Shown here: piece after piece, positions 35,791-44,141 of the stretch | Layout: the number at the start of each line of letters is the position of its first letter | Numbering within the stretch: the first letter of the stretch is position 1 | Assembly: GCF_000423665.1 (NCBI RefSeq) | Contig: NZ_KE384072.1 | Coordinates: 62,001-126,000 of the forward strand | DNA length: 64,000 nucleotides | Reading direction: 5' to 3' | From: Solirubrobacter soli DSM 22325 | Lineage (GTDB): Bacteria > Actinomycetota > Thermoleophilia > Solirubrobacterales > Solirubrobacteraceae | The notes under the pieces: generated by a model | Database searches by the model: none | What the model saw: the letters and a program-made list of their open reading frames with translations, nothing else | What the model was told of the DNA's origin: nothing | Translations under genes and position numbers: made by a program

Positions 35791-36693
35791 GTGCTCGCCT
35801 CGCTCGTCTCGCTCGCCGCCTCACAGCACGGTGTCCTCACCGTCGCGCAATTGCGCGCCGCCGGGTTGACGGGGAGCGTCGTCAGCAAGCGCGTGCGGCG
35901 CGGCGAGTTGCATCGTCTCCACCACGGCGTATATGCGCTCGGACATCCGGCGCTATCGCGGGAGGGCGTGTGGCTGGCGGCCGTGTTCGCGGGCGGGCCG
36001 GGCGCGGTTCTCAGCCACTTGTCGGCGACCGCCTTGCTGGTGGTCCTCGACCGGTTCCGGCTTGGGCCGCCCGACGTGCTGGTGCCATCGAACAGTCACC
36101 GGCGTGTGGAGGGTGTGCGCTTTCGCAAGTGCACATCCCTCGATCCGCGGGATGTCACCGTCGCGAACGGCATCCCGGTGACCACCGTCGCTCGCCTGCT
36201 CGTCGACCTCACGGACCTGCTGACGCCCCATCAGCTGGTCTACGTGATCAAGCAGGCGGCCTACCGCAAGCGCCTGGACCTGGCGGCCACGCGACGCGCC
36301 ATGGAGCGGGCGAACGGACGGCGCAACCTGACGGCGCTCACGCGGGCGATCGACCTCTACCTCAACGGCAGCGCGGGCACGAAGAGCCCGCACGAGGACG
36401 CGTTCCTGGCACTGTGGGGCGCACGTCGCCCAGAACCGCTGGTCAACACGCAGCTGGCGGGCTTCGAGGTCGACTTCCTCTGGCCCGAGTCGATGCTCGT
36501 CGTCGAGATCGACGGCGGCGGTCACGGGCGACCCACGGCGCAGCGCAAAGATGCGCTCGAGGACCGCGTGCTCAGGGGCGCCGGCTACACGGTCCTTCGC
36601 TTCACCGACATCGACCTCGAGCGGCGGCCGACCGACGTGATCGATCGGGTGACGGCAGGGGTGGGCGACGTGGAGGTCCACAGTGGACCTTGA
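35791..36693 (+). CDS. AbiEi-like antitoxin domain fused to DUF559 nuclease-like domain
   Basis: A 300-aa protein common in actinobacteria. The N-terminal winged helix (SLAASQHGVLTVAQLRAAGLTGSVVSKRVRRGELHRLHHGVYAL) is of the type IV toxin-antitoxin AbiEi family. The C-terminal part (about 215-290) has the restriction-like DUF559 pattern, with FEVDFLWPESMLVVEIDGGGHG as the catalytic D-E-x-D stretch and LRGAGYTVLRFTDIDL. No AbiEii toxin is adjacent. The last ten codons (GVGDVEVHSG) come from the REP-like repeat at 36658-36707, so the original C-terminus was replaced. The start is a GTG. Confidence 0.85.
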   Translation: MLASLVSLAASQHGVLTVAQLRAAGLTGSVVSKRVRRGELHRLHHGVYALGHPALSREGVWLAAVFAGGPGAVLSHLSATALLVVLDRFRLGPPDVLVPSNSHRRVEGVRFRKCTSLDPRDVTVANGIPVTTVARLLVDLTDLLTPHQLVYVIKQAAYRKRLDLAATRRAMERANGRRNLTALTRAIDLYLNGSAGTKSPHEDAFLALWGARRPEPLVNTQLAGFEVDFLWPESMLVVEIDGGGHGRPTAQRKDALEDRVLRGAGYTVLRFTDIDLERRPTDVIDRVTAGVGDVEVHSGP

Positions 36694-37210
36694 TGTCGCC
36701 CACCCCCTCCCGGTAGAAGCGGACCGCGCTGAGGTAGTCGAAGCCCGCCGTCGCCGTGGGCAGCGGGTTCGCGCCCGCGTCGTCGCGCTCGACGATGTAC
36801 TCGTGCTCGCGCGGGTTGCCCGCGGCCGCGCAGATGCGGGCGAAGTCGATCACGCCCGTGCCGACGTCGGCGAAGGTCGGCGCGTGGTTGGCGTCGTACT
36901 TCATGTCCTTGACGTGGAACTGGCGGATGCGATCGCCGAGCTGGGCGAGCGGGCCGGCCGGGTCGCGGTGGGCGAACCAGGCCCAGTAGAGGTCGACCTC
37001 GAAGTGGACGAGGCGCGGGTCGGTGTCGGCGACGAGGATGTCATAGCCGGTGAGCGGGGAGTCGTCGTCGAGCGTCGCCCACTCCCAGAAGTGGTTGTGG
37101 AAGCCGAAGCGCAGGCCGGACTGGCGCGCGATGGCGCCCGCCTTGTTCAGATCCGCCGCGTAAGCCTTCCAGCGGCTGCGGTCGTGAGGCCCTTGAGGAT
37201 GACGGGGCAC
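36602..37210 (-). pseudogene. Sugar phosphate isomerase/epimerase, 5'-truncated remnant
   Basis: Visible homology covers only the C-terminal two-thirds of a TIM-barrel isomerase: GFHNHFWEWATL, HFEVDLYWAWFA (metal-binding Glu/Asp positions), QFHVKDMKY, EYIVERDDAG and YLSAVRF. The usual N-terminal 90-110 residues, including any leader, are missing. The preceding bases abut the end of the FAD oxidoreductase gene by 3 bp. On the 3' side the sequence runs into the REP-like repeat (GVGDIKVHCG) and loses its own stop codon. Both ends are thus damaged, and the gene is probably non-functional. Confidence 0.7.
36658..36707. repeat. REP-like 47-bp double palindrome, copy 2
   Basis: Core 36661-36707 with the same outer arms GTGGGCGAC / GTCGCCCAC. 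Here the inner hairpin GGTCCAC-A-GTGGACC is perfect. It supplies the stop region of the AbiEi/DUF559 gene and lies at the damaged 3' end of the isomerase remnant. Confidence 0.7.
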
Positions 37211-37213
37211 GTG

Positions 37214-38284
37214 TCAACGCAGAGTGATGGGCTCCAGGGTCTTGAGGTAGCCGGCGAGCTCGCGGCCGGCGATCTTGCTCGGCGGCCAGGACAGCCCGCG
37301 TGTGGCGAGGGTCGACGCGCCGCCGCTCGGCTTCAGGTAGCGCGCCCAGTGTTCGGTCAGCAGCAGGCCGCGCAGCTCGGGCGTGAAGGGCTGCGGCCGG
37401 ACCGGGGCGCCGGCGGACGCGGCGATCAGGGAGGCGGCGGCGTCGGCCTGCTGGCAGGCGATGCCACCCTGCTTGACCGGGTAGCTGGTGACATCGCCGG
37501 CGGCGTAGACACCGGCGGTCACACGGCCGAACTCGTCGGCGGCGAGGAAGCCGTTCTCGTCGCTCGGGAGGCCCGTGATCGCGGGGCCTTCCAGGCGCGG
37601 GAGCGTGATCACGCGCTGGACGTCGAGCATCCTGGGCGTCCACTCGAGACCGTAATGCGTCTTGATGCCCGCGAGGTCGAGCAGCCCGCGCAGCTCGTGC
37701 GAGACGGCCTCGCCGAAGCGCTCGAGCGGCGTCGACTCCGGCGTGACGAAGTGCAGGTCCACGGCGACGCCCATCTCGAAGGCGCGGCCGGCCATCATCA
37801 GGGCGAGCTCGTAAAGCGGCAGCGACCAGGTCGCACCGGGCGGGACGACGAACGCGAGCGAGCGGATGTACCCGCCCTCGACGTCCTGAACGATCCCGTG
37901 CAGGCGCTCCTGGTCGGTGATCGAGCCGCTGAACGGCACCGCGCCGCTGAACGGGACCACGGGCCGCGCGCCAGAGGCGATCAGCAACGCGTCGTACGCG
38001 AGCTTCTCGCCGGTCACGGTGTGGACCTCGCGCGACTTGGCGTCGACGCGCGCGAGGCGCCCGCGAACGTGGGTGAACCCCGCGTCCTCGGCGATCCGCT
38101 CGAGCGGATAGGTGATGCCGCCTCCCGCCGAGAACGGCTCCAGCACGCTCAGCGGGCGATAGATGAACTCCGCTTCGGGCGCGAGGACGGTGACGTCGAC
38201 CTGGTCGGCGGCGAGCCGATGCAGGGCGAGCGCGGCTTCGAGGGCGGCGGGTCCGCCACCGATGATCAGGACGTTCGTTCGCAT
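37214..38284 (-). CDS. NAD(P)/FAD-dependent oxidoreductase (sulfide:quinone reductase-like)
   Basis: A 356-aa two-dinucleotide flavoprotein. FAD motif IIGGGPAALEAALAL (residues 6-20), the YDALLIASGARPVVPF segment, and the second FAD motif with VYAAGDVTSYPVKQGG. This resembles sulfide:quinone reductases and type II NADH dehydrogenases. It lacks the SQR Cys triplet that I can recognise, so the electron donor is open. It is divergent from a tandem Usp gene, with a CTGCGGG palindrome in between, and may belong to the redox-stress group with the DevS-like kinase. Confidence 0.88.
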   Translation of the reverse strand: MRTNVLIIGGGPAALEAALALHRLAADQVDVTVLAPEAEFIYRPLSVLEPFSAGGGITYPLERIAEDAGFTHVRGRLARVDAKSREVHTVTGEKLAYDALLIASGARPVVPFSGAVPFSGSITDQERLHGIVQDVEGGYIRSLAFVVPPGATWSLPLYELALMMAGRAFEMGVAVDLHFVTPESTPLERFGEAVSHELRGLLDLAGIKTHYGLEWTPRMLDVQRVITLPRLEGPAITGLPSDENGFLAADEFGRVTAGVYAAGDVTSYPVKQGGIACQQADAAASLIAASAGAPVRPQPFTPELRGLLLTEHWARYLKPSGGASTLATRGLSWPPSKIAGRELAGYLKTLEPITLR

Positions 38285-38340
38285 GTCTCAAAGCTAGGTC
38301 CGCGCCGAAGATGCCACGTCCGTGCGTCTCGCGCTCGCGG

Positions 38341-38357
38341 CTGCGGGAAACCCGCAG
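38341..38357. promoter_or_regulatory. CTGCGGG-AAA-CCCGCAG palindrome between FAD oxidoreductase and Usp genes
   Basis: A perfect 7-bp inverted repeat with 3-bp centre in the 130-bp divergent region. It may be the binding site of the DevR-like regulator encoded 2.3 kb away, since Usp genes are typical targets of such regulators. Confidence 0.45.
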
Positions 38358-38414
38358 AGACGCGGCGCGCAACCCCGGATGGAGGGGCGAAAGCCCGCCC
38401 ATACCGTCCGCCCC

Positions 38415-39185
38415 ATGAACACGATCATCGTCGGAGCCGATGCCACCGACCGCGCACGCGACGCCATCGCCTTCGCCCGCCGCCTCGAGCCCGGCGAGCT
38501 GATCCCGGCGATCGCCGTGCCGCCCGAGCTGAGCCCGCCCGCGGAGCTCGAGCCGGGCACGCATGTGATCGCCGACAGCTCCCCCGCCCGCGCGCTGCAC
38601 ACGCTGGCCGAGACCCGCGGCGCCGACCTCGTGGTCGTCGGTTCGACCCACACCGGCAAGCTCGGCCGGGTCTTCCCCGGCTCGACCGGCGAGAAGCTGT
38701 TCCATGGCGCACCGTGCGCCGTCGCGGTCGTCCCGCTCGGGCACGAGGACCGGCCGATCGCCCGGATCGGCGTCGCCTACGACGGCACCGACGAGGCGAA
38801 GGCCGCGCTCGCGTACGCCGCGCCGCTGGCGAAGCGCTTCGGCGCGGAGCTGCAGCTGATCGGGGTCGCGGGCCTGGACTGGTACGCCGGCCCGGCGCTC
38901 GTGGGCGGCGCCGGGTATGAGATGGAGACGCTGCGGGTGGAGACCGAGAAGCGCATCCAGGCGGCGCTCCACGAGGCCGCGCAGGAGCTCGACATGCCGT
39001 CGGAGACCGTGCTGCGCGATGGCGACCCCGCCGAGGAGCTGGCGGAGCAGACCGAGGAGCTCGACCTGCTCGTCACCGGCTCGCGCGGCTACGGGCCGCT
39101 GCGCGCCGTGCTGATGGGCGGCGTCGGTGGGCGTCTGATCCGGCTCGCCCGCTGCCCGGTGATCGTGGTTCCGCGTCAATCGTGA
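38415..39185 (+). CDS. Universal stress protein, tandem Usp domains
   Basis: A 256-aa protein of two Usp domains. Domain 1 starts with IIVGADATDRARDAI and has VVVGSTHTGKLGRVFPGSTGEKL (ATP-type motif). Domain 2 starts with RIGVAYDGTDEAKAAL and has LVTGSRGYGPLRAVLMGGVGGRL. Tandem Usp proteins of this size are hallmarks of DosR-type hypoxia regulons in actinobacteria. Its 3' end overlaps the convergent histidine kinase by 10 bp. The ATG at 38415 gives the family N-terminus. Confidence 0.92.
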   Translation: MNTIIVGADATDRARDAIAFARRLEPGELIPAIAVPPELSPPAELEPGTHVIADSSPARALHTLAETRGADLVVVGSTHTGKLGRVFPGSTGEKLFHGAPCAVAVVPLGHEDRPIARIGVAYDGTDEAKAALAYAAPLAKRFGAELQLIGVAGLDWYAGPALVGGAGYEMETLRVETEKRIQAALHEAAQELDMPSETVLRDGDPAEELAEQTEELDLLVTGSRGYGPLRAVLMGGVGGRLIRLARCPVIVVPRQS

Positions 39186-40615
39186 GGGATCAGCGCACGC
39201 AGCGTGGTGCCGCCGCCGGGAGCGGTCTGGATGTCGAGCGTCCCGCGCACCAGCGCGAGCCGCTCGCGCATCCCGACCAGGCCGAACCCGGTCGAGCGGC
39301 GGTGCGGGTCGAAGCCGGCGCCGTCGTCGCGCACGAGCAGCTCGATCGCTGCGTCGGCGTCGCGCACGCGGACGAGCACCCGCGACGCCGCCGCGTGCTT
39401 GGCCACGTTCGTCAGCGCTTCCTGGACGACGCGGTAGATCGTCGACTCGAGCTCGGCCGAGGGGCGTTCGGTCAGCGAGATCTCGAGGTCGACCTCGACA
39501 TCGGACGTCCGCTCCGCCAGCGTCTCCAAGGCGGGCGCGATGCCGAGCTCGTCGAGCGCCGCCGGCCGCAGATCCGCGATCAGCGAGCGCAGGTCGCCGA
39601 TGCCGGTGGTGAGTTGCTCGAGGGCGTCGTGCAGCGCGCGGTCGATCCGCTCGCGATCGCCGGACCGGCGGGCGCCCGCGAGCTGCATCCGCAGCCCGGC
39701 CATCTGCTGCAGCGTCTCGTCGTGCAGCTCGCGCGCCCAGCGCGAGCGCTCCGCCTCGGACGCGTCCAGCGAGCGCCGCAGCGCCTCTTCGGCCGCGTTC
39801 TGGGCGGTCGCGACGGCGGTCGCGGCGCTGGCGGCGAGCGCCGTCAACAGGCGCTCCGCGTCCTGCCCGAACGGGCCGCCCCAGACGCGCAGCTCACCGA
39901 GCGGCCGGTTGCGGAACGTCAGCGGGGCGGTCAGGACCGGGTCGGGCGCACCGGAGTCACCGTCGAGGACCAGCTCGGCGGACTCCGCCCGCAGCAGCGT
40001 CTGGGTGCGTTCGGTCACCAGCTCGAGGACGCGGCCGAGGTCGGTCTCGCCGCCGAGCGCGCGCCCGACCTCGCTCGTGGTCTCGAGGACGCGGAACAAC
40101 CGCGCGTGCCCGATGGCGATCGCGGCCCAGTCGGCGAGCACGACCGCGGCCTCCTCGTCGGAGGCGCTGAACTGCTGCCCGGCGGCCTTCTCCGTCAGGT
40201 AGAGGTTCCCCCAGGCGCGCCCGTCGATCACGATCGGCACGCCGAGGAAGGTGTGCATGGGCGGGTGCGACGGCGGGAAGCCGTAGGAGTCCGGATGCGA
40301 GGAGACCTCCGCGAGCCGCAGCGGGCGCGGGTCCTTGATCAGGACACCGAGCACGCCGCGGCCGCGCGGCGGGTCGCCGATCGCGAGCCGCTCATCGTCC
40401 GGGATCCCGGCGGTCACGAACCGCTCGACCGTCTCGCGCGTGAGGTCGAGGACGCCGATCGCCGCATACCGAGCACCGGTCAGCTCACGGGCGACCTCAA
40501 GCAGCCGTTGCAGGACGATCTCGAGGTCCAGCACGCCCACGAGCGAGCGCCCGACGTCGAGCAGACGCTGCAGCCGGACCTCATCCACCGCCGGGAGGCT
40601 ACCGTTGCGGGTCAT
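39176..40615 (-). CDS. GAF-domain sensor histidine kinase, DevS/DosS-like
   Basis: A 479-aa kinase. GAF1 (about residues 15-165) carries the DevS-like block GFPPSHPPMHTFLGVPI...GNLYLTEK, the region where DosS/DosT bind haem. A second GAF-like part (170-280) follows, then the HisKA_3 dimerisation segment with the phospho-His in RWARELHDETLQQM and a HATPase_c domain ending GGGTTLRALIPHD. There are no membrane helices, so it is a cytosolic sensor of O2, NO or redox. The ATG at 40615 overlaps the ATG of the divergent response regulator; a GTG at 40588 is an alternative that would remove the overlap. Confidence 0.9.
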   Translation of the reverse strand: MTRNGSLPAVDEVRLQRLLDVGRSLVGVLDLEIVLQRLLEVARELTGARYAAIGVLDLTRETVERFVTAGIPDDERLAIGDPPRGRGVLGVLIKDPRPLRLAEVSSHPDSYGFPPSHPPMHTFLGVPIVIDGRAWGNLYLTEKAAGQQFSASDEEAAVVLADWAAIAIGHARLFRVLETTSEVGRALGGETDLGRVLELVTERTQTLLRAESAELVLDGDSGAPDPVLTAPLTFRNRPLGELRVWGGPFGQDAERLLTALAASAATAVATAQNAAEEALRRSLDASEAERSRWARELHDETLQQMAGLRMQLAGARRSGDRERIDRALHDALEQLTTGIGDLRSLIADLRPAALDELGIAPALETLAERTSDVEVDLEISLTERPSAELESTIYRVVQEALTNVAKHAAASRVLVRVRDADAAIELLVRDDGAGFDPHRRSTGFGLVGMRERLALVRGTLDIQTAPGGGTTLRALIPHD

Positions 40616-41264
40616 GTCAGCCGCTGAGCGTGCCGATCGCGACCAGACCACCGTGGTCATCGCCGACGACCACACGGTCGTCCGCCAGGGTCTGCGGATG
40701 CTGATCGACAACGAGGAAGGCCTGCAGGTGATCGCGGAGGCCGGCACGGTTCCCGACGCGGAGCGCCTCACCCGCGCCCACCGCCCGACCGTGCTCGTGC
40801 TCGATCTCAACATGCCGGGCGGGTCGAGCCTGGAGGCGATCCCGCGCCTGAAGGACGAGACCGCCGTCGTCGTGCTCACGATGCAGGATGACCCGGCGTT
40901 CGCCCGTCAGGCCCTGCAGGCGGGCGCCCGCGGCTTCGTGCTCAAGGAGGCCGCCGACGAGGAGCTGCTGGAGGCGATCCGCCTCGCCGCCGCCGGCGAC
41001 ATCTACCTCAACCCGCGTCTCGGCGCGAAGATCGCCGCCGCCCCGCCGGAGCCCGAGGGCCCGCCGGACGACCTGACCACGCGCGAGGTCGACGTCCTAC
41101 GCCTGATCGCGCTCGGCCACACCAACGTCGAGATCGGCGAGCAGCTCTTCCTCTCGACCCGCACCGTCGAGACCCACCGCGCCCACATCCAGCAGAAACT
41201 CCGCCGCTCGACCCGCGCCGAGCTCGTCCGCTACGCGCTCGAGCACGGCCTAGTCGACCTCTGA
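40614..41264 (+). CDS. NarL/FixJ-type response regulator, DevR-like
   Basis: A 216-aa response regulator. The receiver domain has VVIADDHTVVRQGLRML, the phospho-acceptor Asp64 in VLVLDLNMPGG, and the late Thr/Lys in VVLTMQDD and FVLKEAADEE. A LuxR-type helix-turn-helix follows (LTTREVDVLRLIALGHTNVEIGEQLFLSTRTVETHRAHIQQKL). It is the likely partner of the divergent DevS-like kinase. Its start codon lies within two bases of the kinase start on the other strand, which is unusual for a partner pair. Confidence 0.93.
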   Translation: MSAAERADRDQTTVVIADDHTVVRQGLRMLIDNEEGLQVIAEAGTVPDAERLTRAHRPTVLVLDLNMPGGSSLEAIPRLKDETAVVVLTMQDDPAFARQALQAGARGFVLKEAADEELLEAIRLAAAGDIYLNPRLGAKIAAAPPEPEGPPDDLTTREVDVLRLIALGHTNVEIGEQLFLSTRTVETHRAHIQQKLRRSTRAELVRYALEHGLVDL

Positions 41265-42603
41265 GCGCTCGACGACCCGCGCCACCTCGGTGCGCGAGGA
41301 CACGTCGAGCTTGTGGAAGATGTTGCGGATGTGCGTCTCGATCGTCTTGGTCGAGAGGAACAGCTCCGCCGCGATCTCCGCGTTCGTCCGCCGATCGACG
41401 ATCAGCCGCGCGATCTGCAGCTCGCGCCCGGTGAGCGCGTCGACGGCGCCCCCGTCGCGCCGCCCGGCCGCCGACCGCCGGTGCGCCTTGCGGTAGCCCA
41501 ACCGCCGCAGCTCCCGCTCCGCGGCGTCGCCGCGCCGGACCGCGCCGGACCGCGCCGCGAGCATCGAACGCGAGAGCGGCGGCGCTGAGCTCCGCGGCGG
41601 CCCGCTCGCTGTGCCCGTCGGCGGCGAGGGCGAGGCCGGCGACGACGCGCGACTGGGCGGCCTCGAGCGCCGCGCCGGCCGCCTCGGCGTGGGCCGCCGA
41701 TGCGAGGACGAGCGTGACCGCGGTGGCGGGCGGCGTCATCGGCCGAGGGCGAGGCAGCAGCGGGCGCGGAGCTCGGAGCGGGCGGCGCGGCGGCCCGCTT
41801 GGATCAGCGCGAGGTCCGGGCCCGGCCACGCGTCCAGCGTCTCGAGCGCGGCGGCCGCGTCGCCCGCCTCGAGCCGCGCCGCGGCGAGCGCCGTACCCGC
41901 CAGCGCGGAGCCCCAGCTGCGCGACAAGGGGCGCAGCAGGTCGGTGCTGTCGAGCGCGATCGCGAGCGCCGCCTCGGTCTCGCTCGCCGCGGTCGCGACG
42001 AGCGCACGGTTGCCGAGGTTCCAGCCGAGACCGAGCGTGTGGCCGACCTCGGTGGCGCGATCGAGGACCTCGGCCAGGCAGCCCTGCTCGCGGCGGACCA
42101 ATGATCGAGCGACGCGCCGACCAGCTCGCGCGCCTCGGCGACGCTCAACGGGCCGACCTCGACCCGCGTGCCCCGTTCCAGCGCCGCCAGGAGCCGGTCC
42201 GGCGTCGGGTGCGGCCAGAACGCCAGCGCGAGCAGCACGGGCGCCGCGGGCAGGCGGCGCAGCGACGCGCCGAGCAGCTCGATCGTCCCCGCGTCGGCCC
42301 AGTGGACGTCGTCGAGCCCGCCAGGCGGCGCGGCTCGAGCCCTTCGAGGTACTCGTCGAGCGCGTCGACGAAGACCCCGAACGGCAGCCCGGCCTCGAGC
42401 TCGGACGCACTGCCGGAGCGCACGAGCAGTCCGCGGGCGTCCGCCCGCGCGGCCAGTTCGGCCAGCAGCCGGGTCTTGCCCATGTCCGGCTCGCCCGCGA
42501 GCGCGGCGATCGCGGCGCGCCGCCCGGCCACCGTGTCGAGCGCGTCGTCGAGCGCCGCGAGCTGCGCGGAGCGCCCGACCAGGTTCGCGGCCGCCGGTGC
42601 CAC
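41250..42603 (-). pseudogene. LAL-type LuxR/AAA ATPase regulator, decayed
   Basis: The parts of a large ATP-binding LuxR regulator survive in at least four frames. N-terminal: LVGRSAQLAALDDAL and Walker A GEPDMGKTRLLAEL (frame 1, to about 42330). Then LDDVHWADAGTIELLGASLRRLP as Walker B region (frame 2, to about 42100). Then TPR-like EQGCLAEVLDRATEVGHTLGLGWNLGNRA (frame 3, to a stop at 41736), a further TPR-like piece, and the terminal HTH LTGRELQIARLIVDRRTNAEIAAEL in yet another frame. It is about half the usual 850-1000 aa, so a central deletion plus frameshifts are likely. The start would be a GTG at 42603. Confidence 0.8.
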
Positions 42604-42662
42604 CCGGCGAGGATAAAGGCGACGGACGTATCCGCCGGGCTCCGCGATCGCTCTCACCGAAT

Positions 42663-43226
42663 ATGAGTGCGGATACCTTCCAACTCCGCCCGGGCATGAG
42701 CTTCGGGGACTGGGCCGCCGTCGGACGACGGCTGTCGCACGTCTCCAGTCGTGCGACCTGGGCGCTTGGTGACTGGCTGTTGTTCGGGGAGCGGGCCTTC
42801 GGCGGCCGCTACCGGACGGCGGTCGAAGCCACCAACCTCGACTACCAGACCCTGCGCAACTACGCATGGGTCGCGGGCAGCTTCGCCCCGCATCGCCGTC
42901 GCCCGGAGCTCAGCTTCCAGCACCATGCCGAGCTCGCCGCGATGACCGAGATCGAGCAGGACCTCTGGCTCAACCGTGCCGTCACCGGCCGCTGGTCGCG
43001 CAACGAGCTGCGGCGCCGGCTGCGCGCGAAGCGCAACGGCGGCGACGCCGAGCGCCCGGCGCTCGTCGTGCGGGTCGAGTTGACGCCGGAGGACGAGTTC
43101 CGCTGGCGCCAGGCCGCCGACAGCACGCAGCTGGACCTGATGGCCTGGCTGCGCGCCGTGGCGGACGCGGCGGCGGATGCGGCGCTGCGGCCGATGGCCG
43201 AAGCGCCGCTCCGTGCGGCGGCTTAG
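42663..43226 (+). CDS. LmbU family transcriptional regulator
   Basis: A 187-aa DNA-binding protein. The family hallmarks are GMSFGDWAAVGRRLSHVSSRATWALGDWLLFGE, NLDYQTLRNYAWVAGSF, and LSFQHHAELAAMTEIEQDLWLNRAVTGRWSRNELRRRLR. LmbU from the lincomycin cluster activates antibiotic genes. Here no biosynthetic cluster is visible, so the target is unknown. It is divergent from the decayed LAL regulator and overlaps the convergent gene by 4 bp. The ATG at 42663 has no strong ribosome site. Confidence 0.88.
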   Translation: MSADTFQLRPGMSFGDWAAVGRRLSHVSSRATWALGDWLLFGERAFGGRYRTAVEATNLDYQTLRNYAWVAGSFAPHRRRPELSFQHHAELAAMTEIEQDLWLNRAVTGRWSRNELRRRLRAKRNGGDAERPALVVRVELTPEDEFRWRQAADSTQLDLMAWLRAVADAAADAALRPMAEAPLRAAA

Positions 43227-44038
43227 GCGCCGAGGACGAAGCCGAGCCGGCCGCTGCGCATCAGGAACCTCTTGAACTGCGAGGGGTTCGTGATGTCACC
43301 GGTCAGCTCGAGCTTGGCCATCGCGGCGGCGACGGCGGCCTTGGACTTCGGGCCGTAGTCGCCGTCGATCGCCAGCGCGGTGTTGCCGAAGATGTGCTTG
43401 CAGATCGCCTGCACGAGCTTCACCGTGGCTTCCGAGCCCGTGTCGAACGGGAACGAGCCGCCGTTGTCACTGTGGAGATGGTCCCGGTGCGGGGCGTTGT
43501 ACTCGCCGTGCAGCAGGTACGCGGAGTGGCTGCGCATGATCGCCGCCAACGCCCAGTAGCGGCGGCGGCGCTTGATGTCACTCGAGGCGTGGTCCCCCTT
43601 GAACGGGTGGATGTCGATGTTCTCGAACTGCCACCGGTCGTGATCCATCGCGCGGGCCTTGCCGTGCATCAGGTCCTTGGCCACGAACGTGCCCGCGGTC
43701 GTGATGCGCTTCAGCTTGCCGTACGAGTCCGGCACGCGGAAGCGGACCGACCGGATGATCGCCACGCACTCGTCGTGGAACGTCGGGTCGAACGCGAACG
43801 AGTGCTGCGCCGGCGCCCCCGGTCCGCGGGCGTAGAACAGCGGCACGCCGTCGAGCTGGTTGACGGTGATCATCGCGGGCGCCGCCTCGACGGCGGCGGT
43901 GGGCGCCGCCTCGACCCCGTCCGGCGCGGGCAGGCACGCGTCCTGCTCGGCGACGGGCTCGCCCTCGAGCTCGCGCTCGGCGGAGATGACCTGGAAGATC
44001 ACCTCGTCGTCGTCGTCATACATTGGCGCTGCGGCCAT
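43223..44038 (-). CDS. Extensin-like / peptidoglycan-binding protein
   Basis: A 271-aa protein. After an acidic, Ala-rich N-terminal region (about 1-60) there is a domain with a metal-peptidase-like NAPHRDHLHSDNGG (His ligands), similar to extensin-like/M15-type D,D-peptidases. The C-terminal 60 residues resemble a peptidoglycan-binding repeat (ALAIDGDYGPKSKAAVAAAM). No signal peptide is seen even though a cell-wall role is suggested. A GGGAGG ribosome site precedes ATG 44038. It is divergent from the 237-aa gene. Confidence 0.65.
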   Translation of the reverse strand: MAAAPMYDDDDEVIFQVISAERELEGEPVAEQDACLPAPDGVEAAPTAAVEAAPAMITVNQLDGVPLFYARGPGAPAQHSFAFDPTFHDECVAIIRSVRFRVPDSYGKLKRITTAGTFVAKDLMHGKARAMDHDRWQFENIDIHPFKGDHASSDIKRRRRYWALAAIMRSHSAYLLHGEYNAPHRDHLHSDNGGSFPFDTGSEATVKLVQAICKHIFGNTALAIDGDYGPKSKAAVAAAMAKLELTGDITNPSQFKRFLMRSGRLGFVLGA

Positions 44039-44141
44039 CGTCGATCCTCCCTACAGAGTGGATGTGTCACCAATCTGGAGGGAGAGATGAGTCGCCGTGA
44101 TACGACTTGACTTGAAGTGACATCGACGGGACCGTCTTGCC

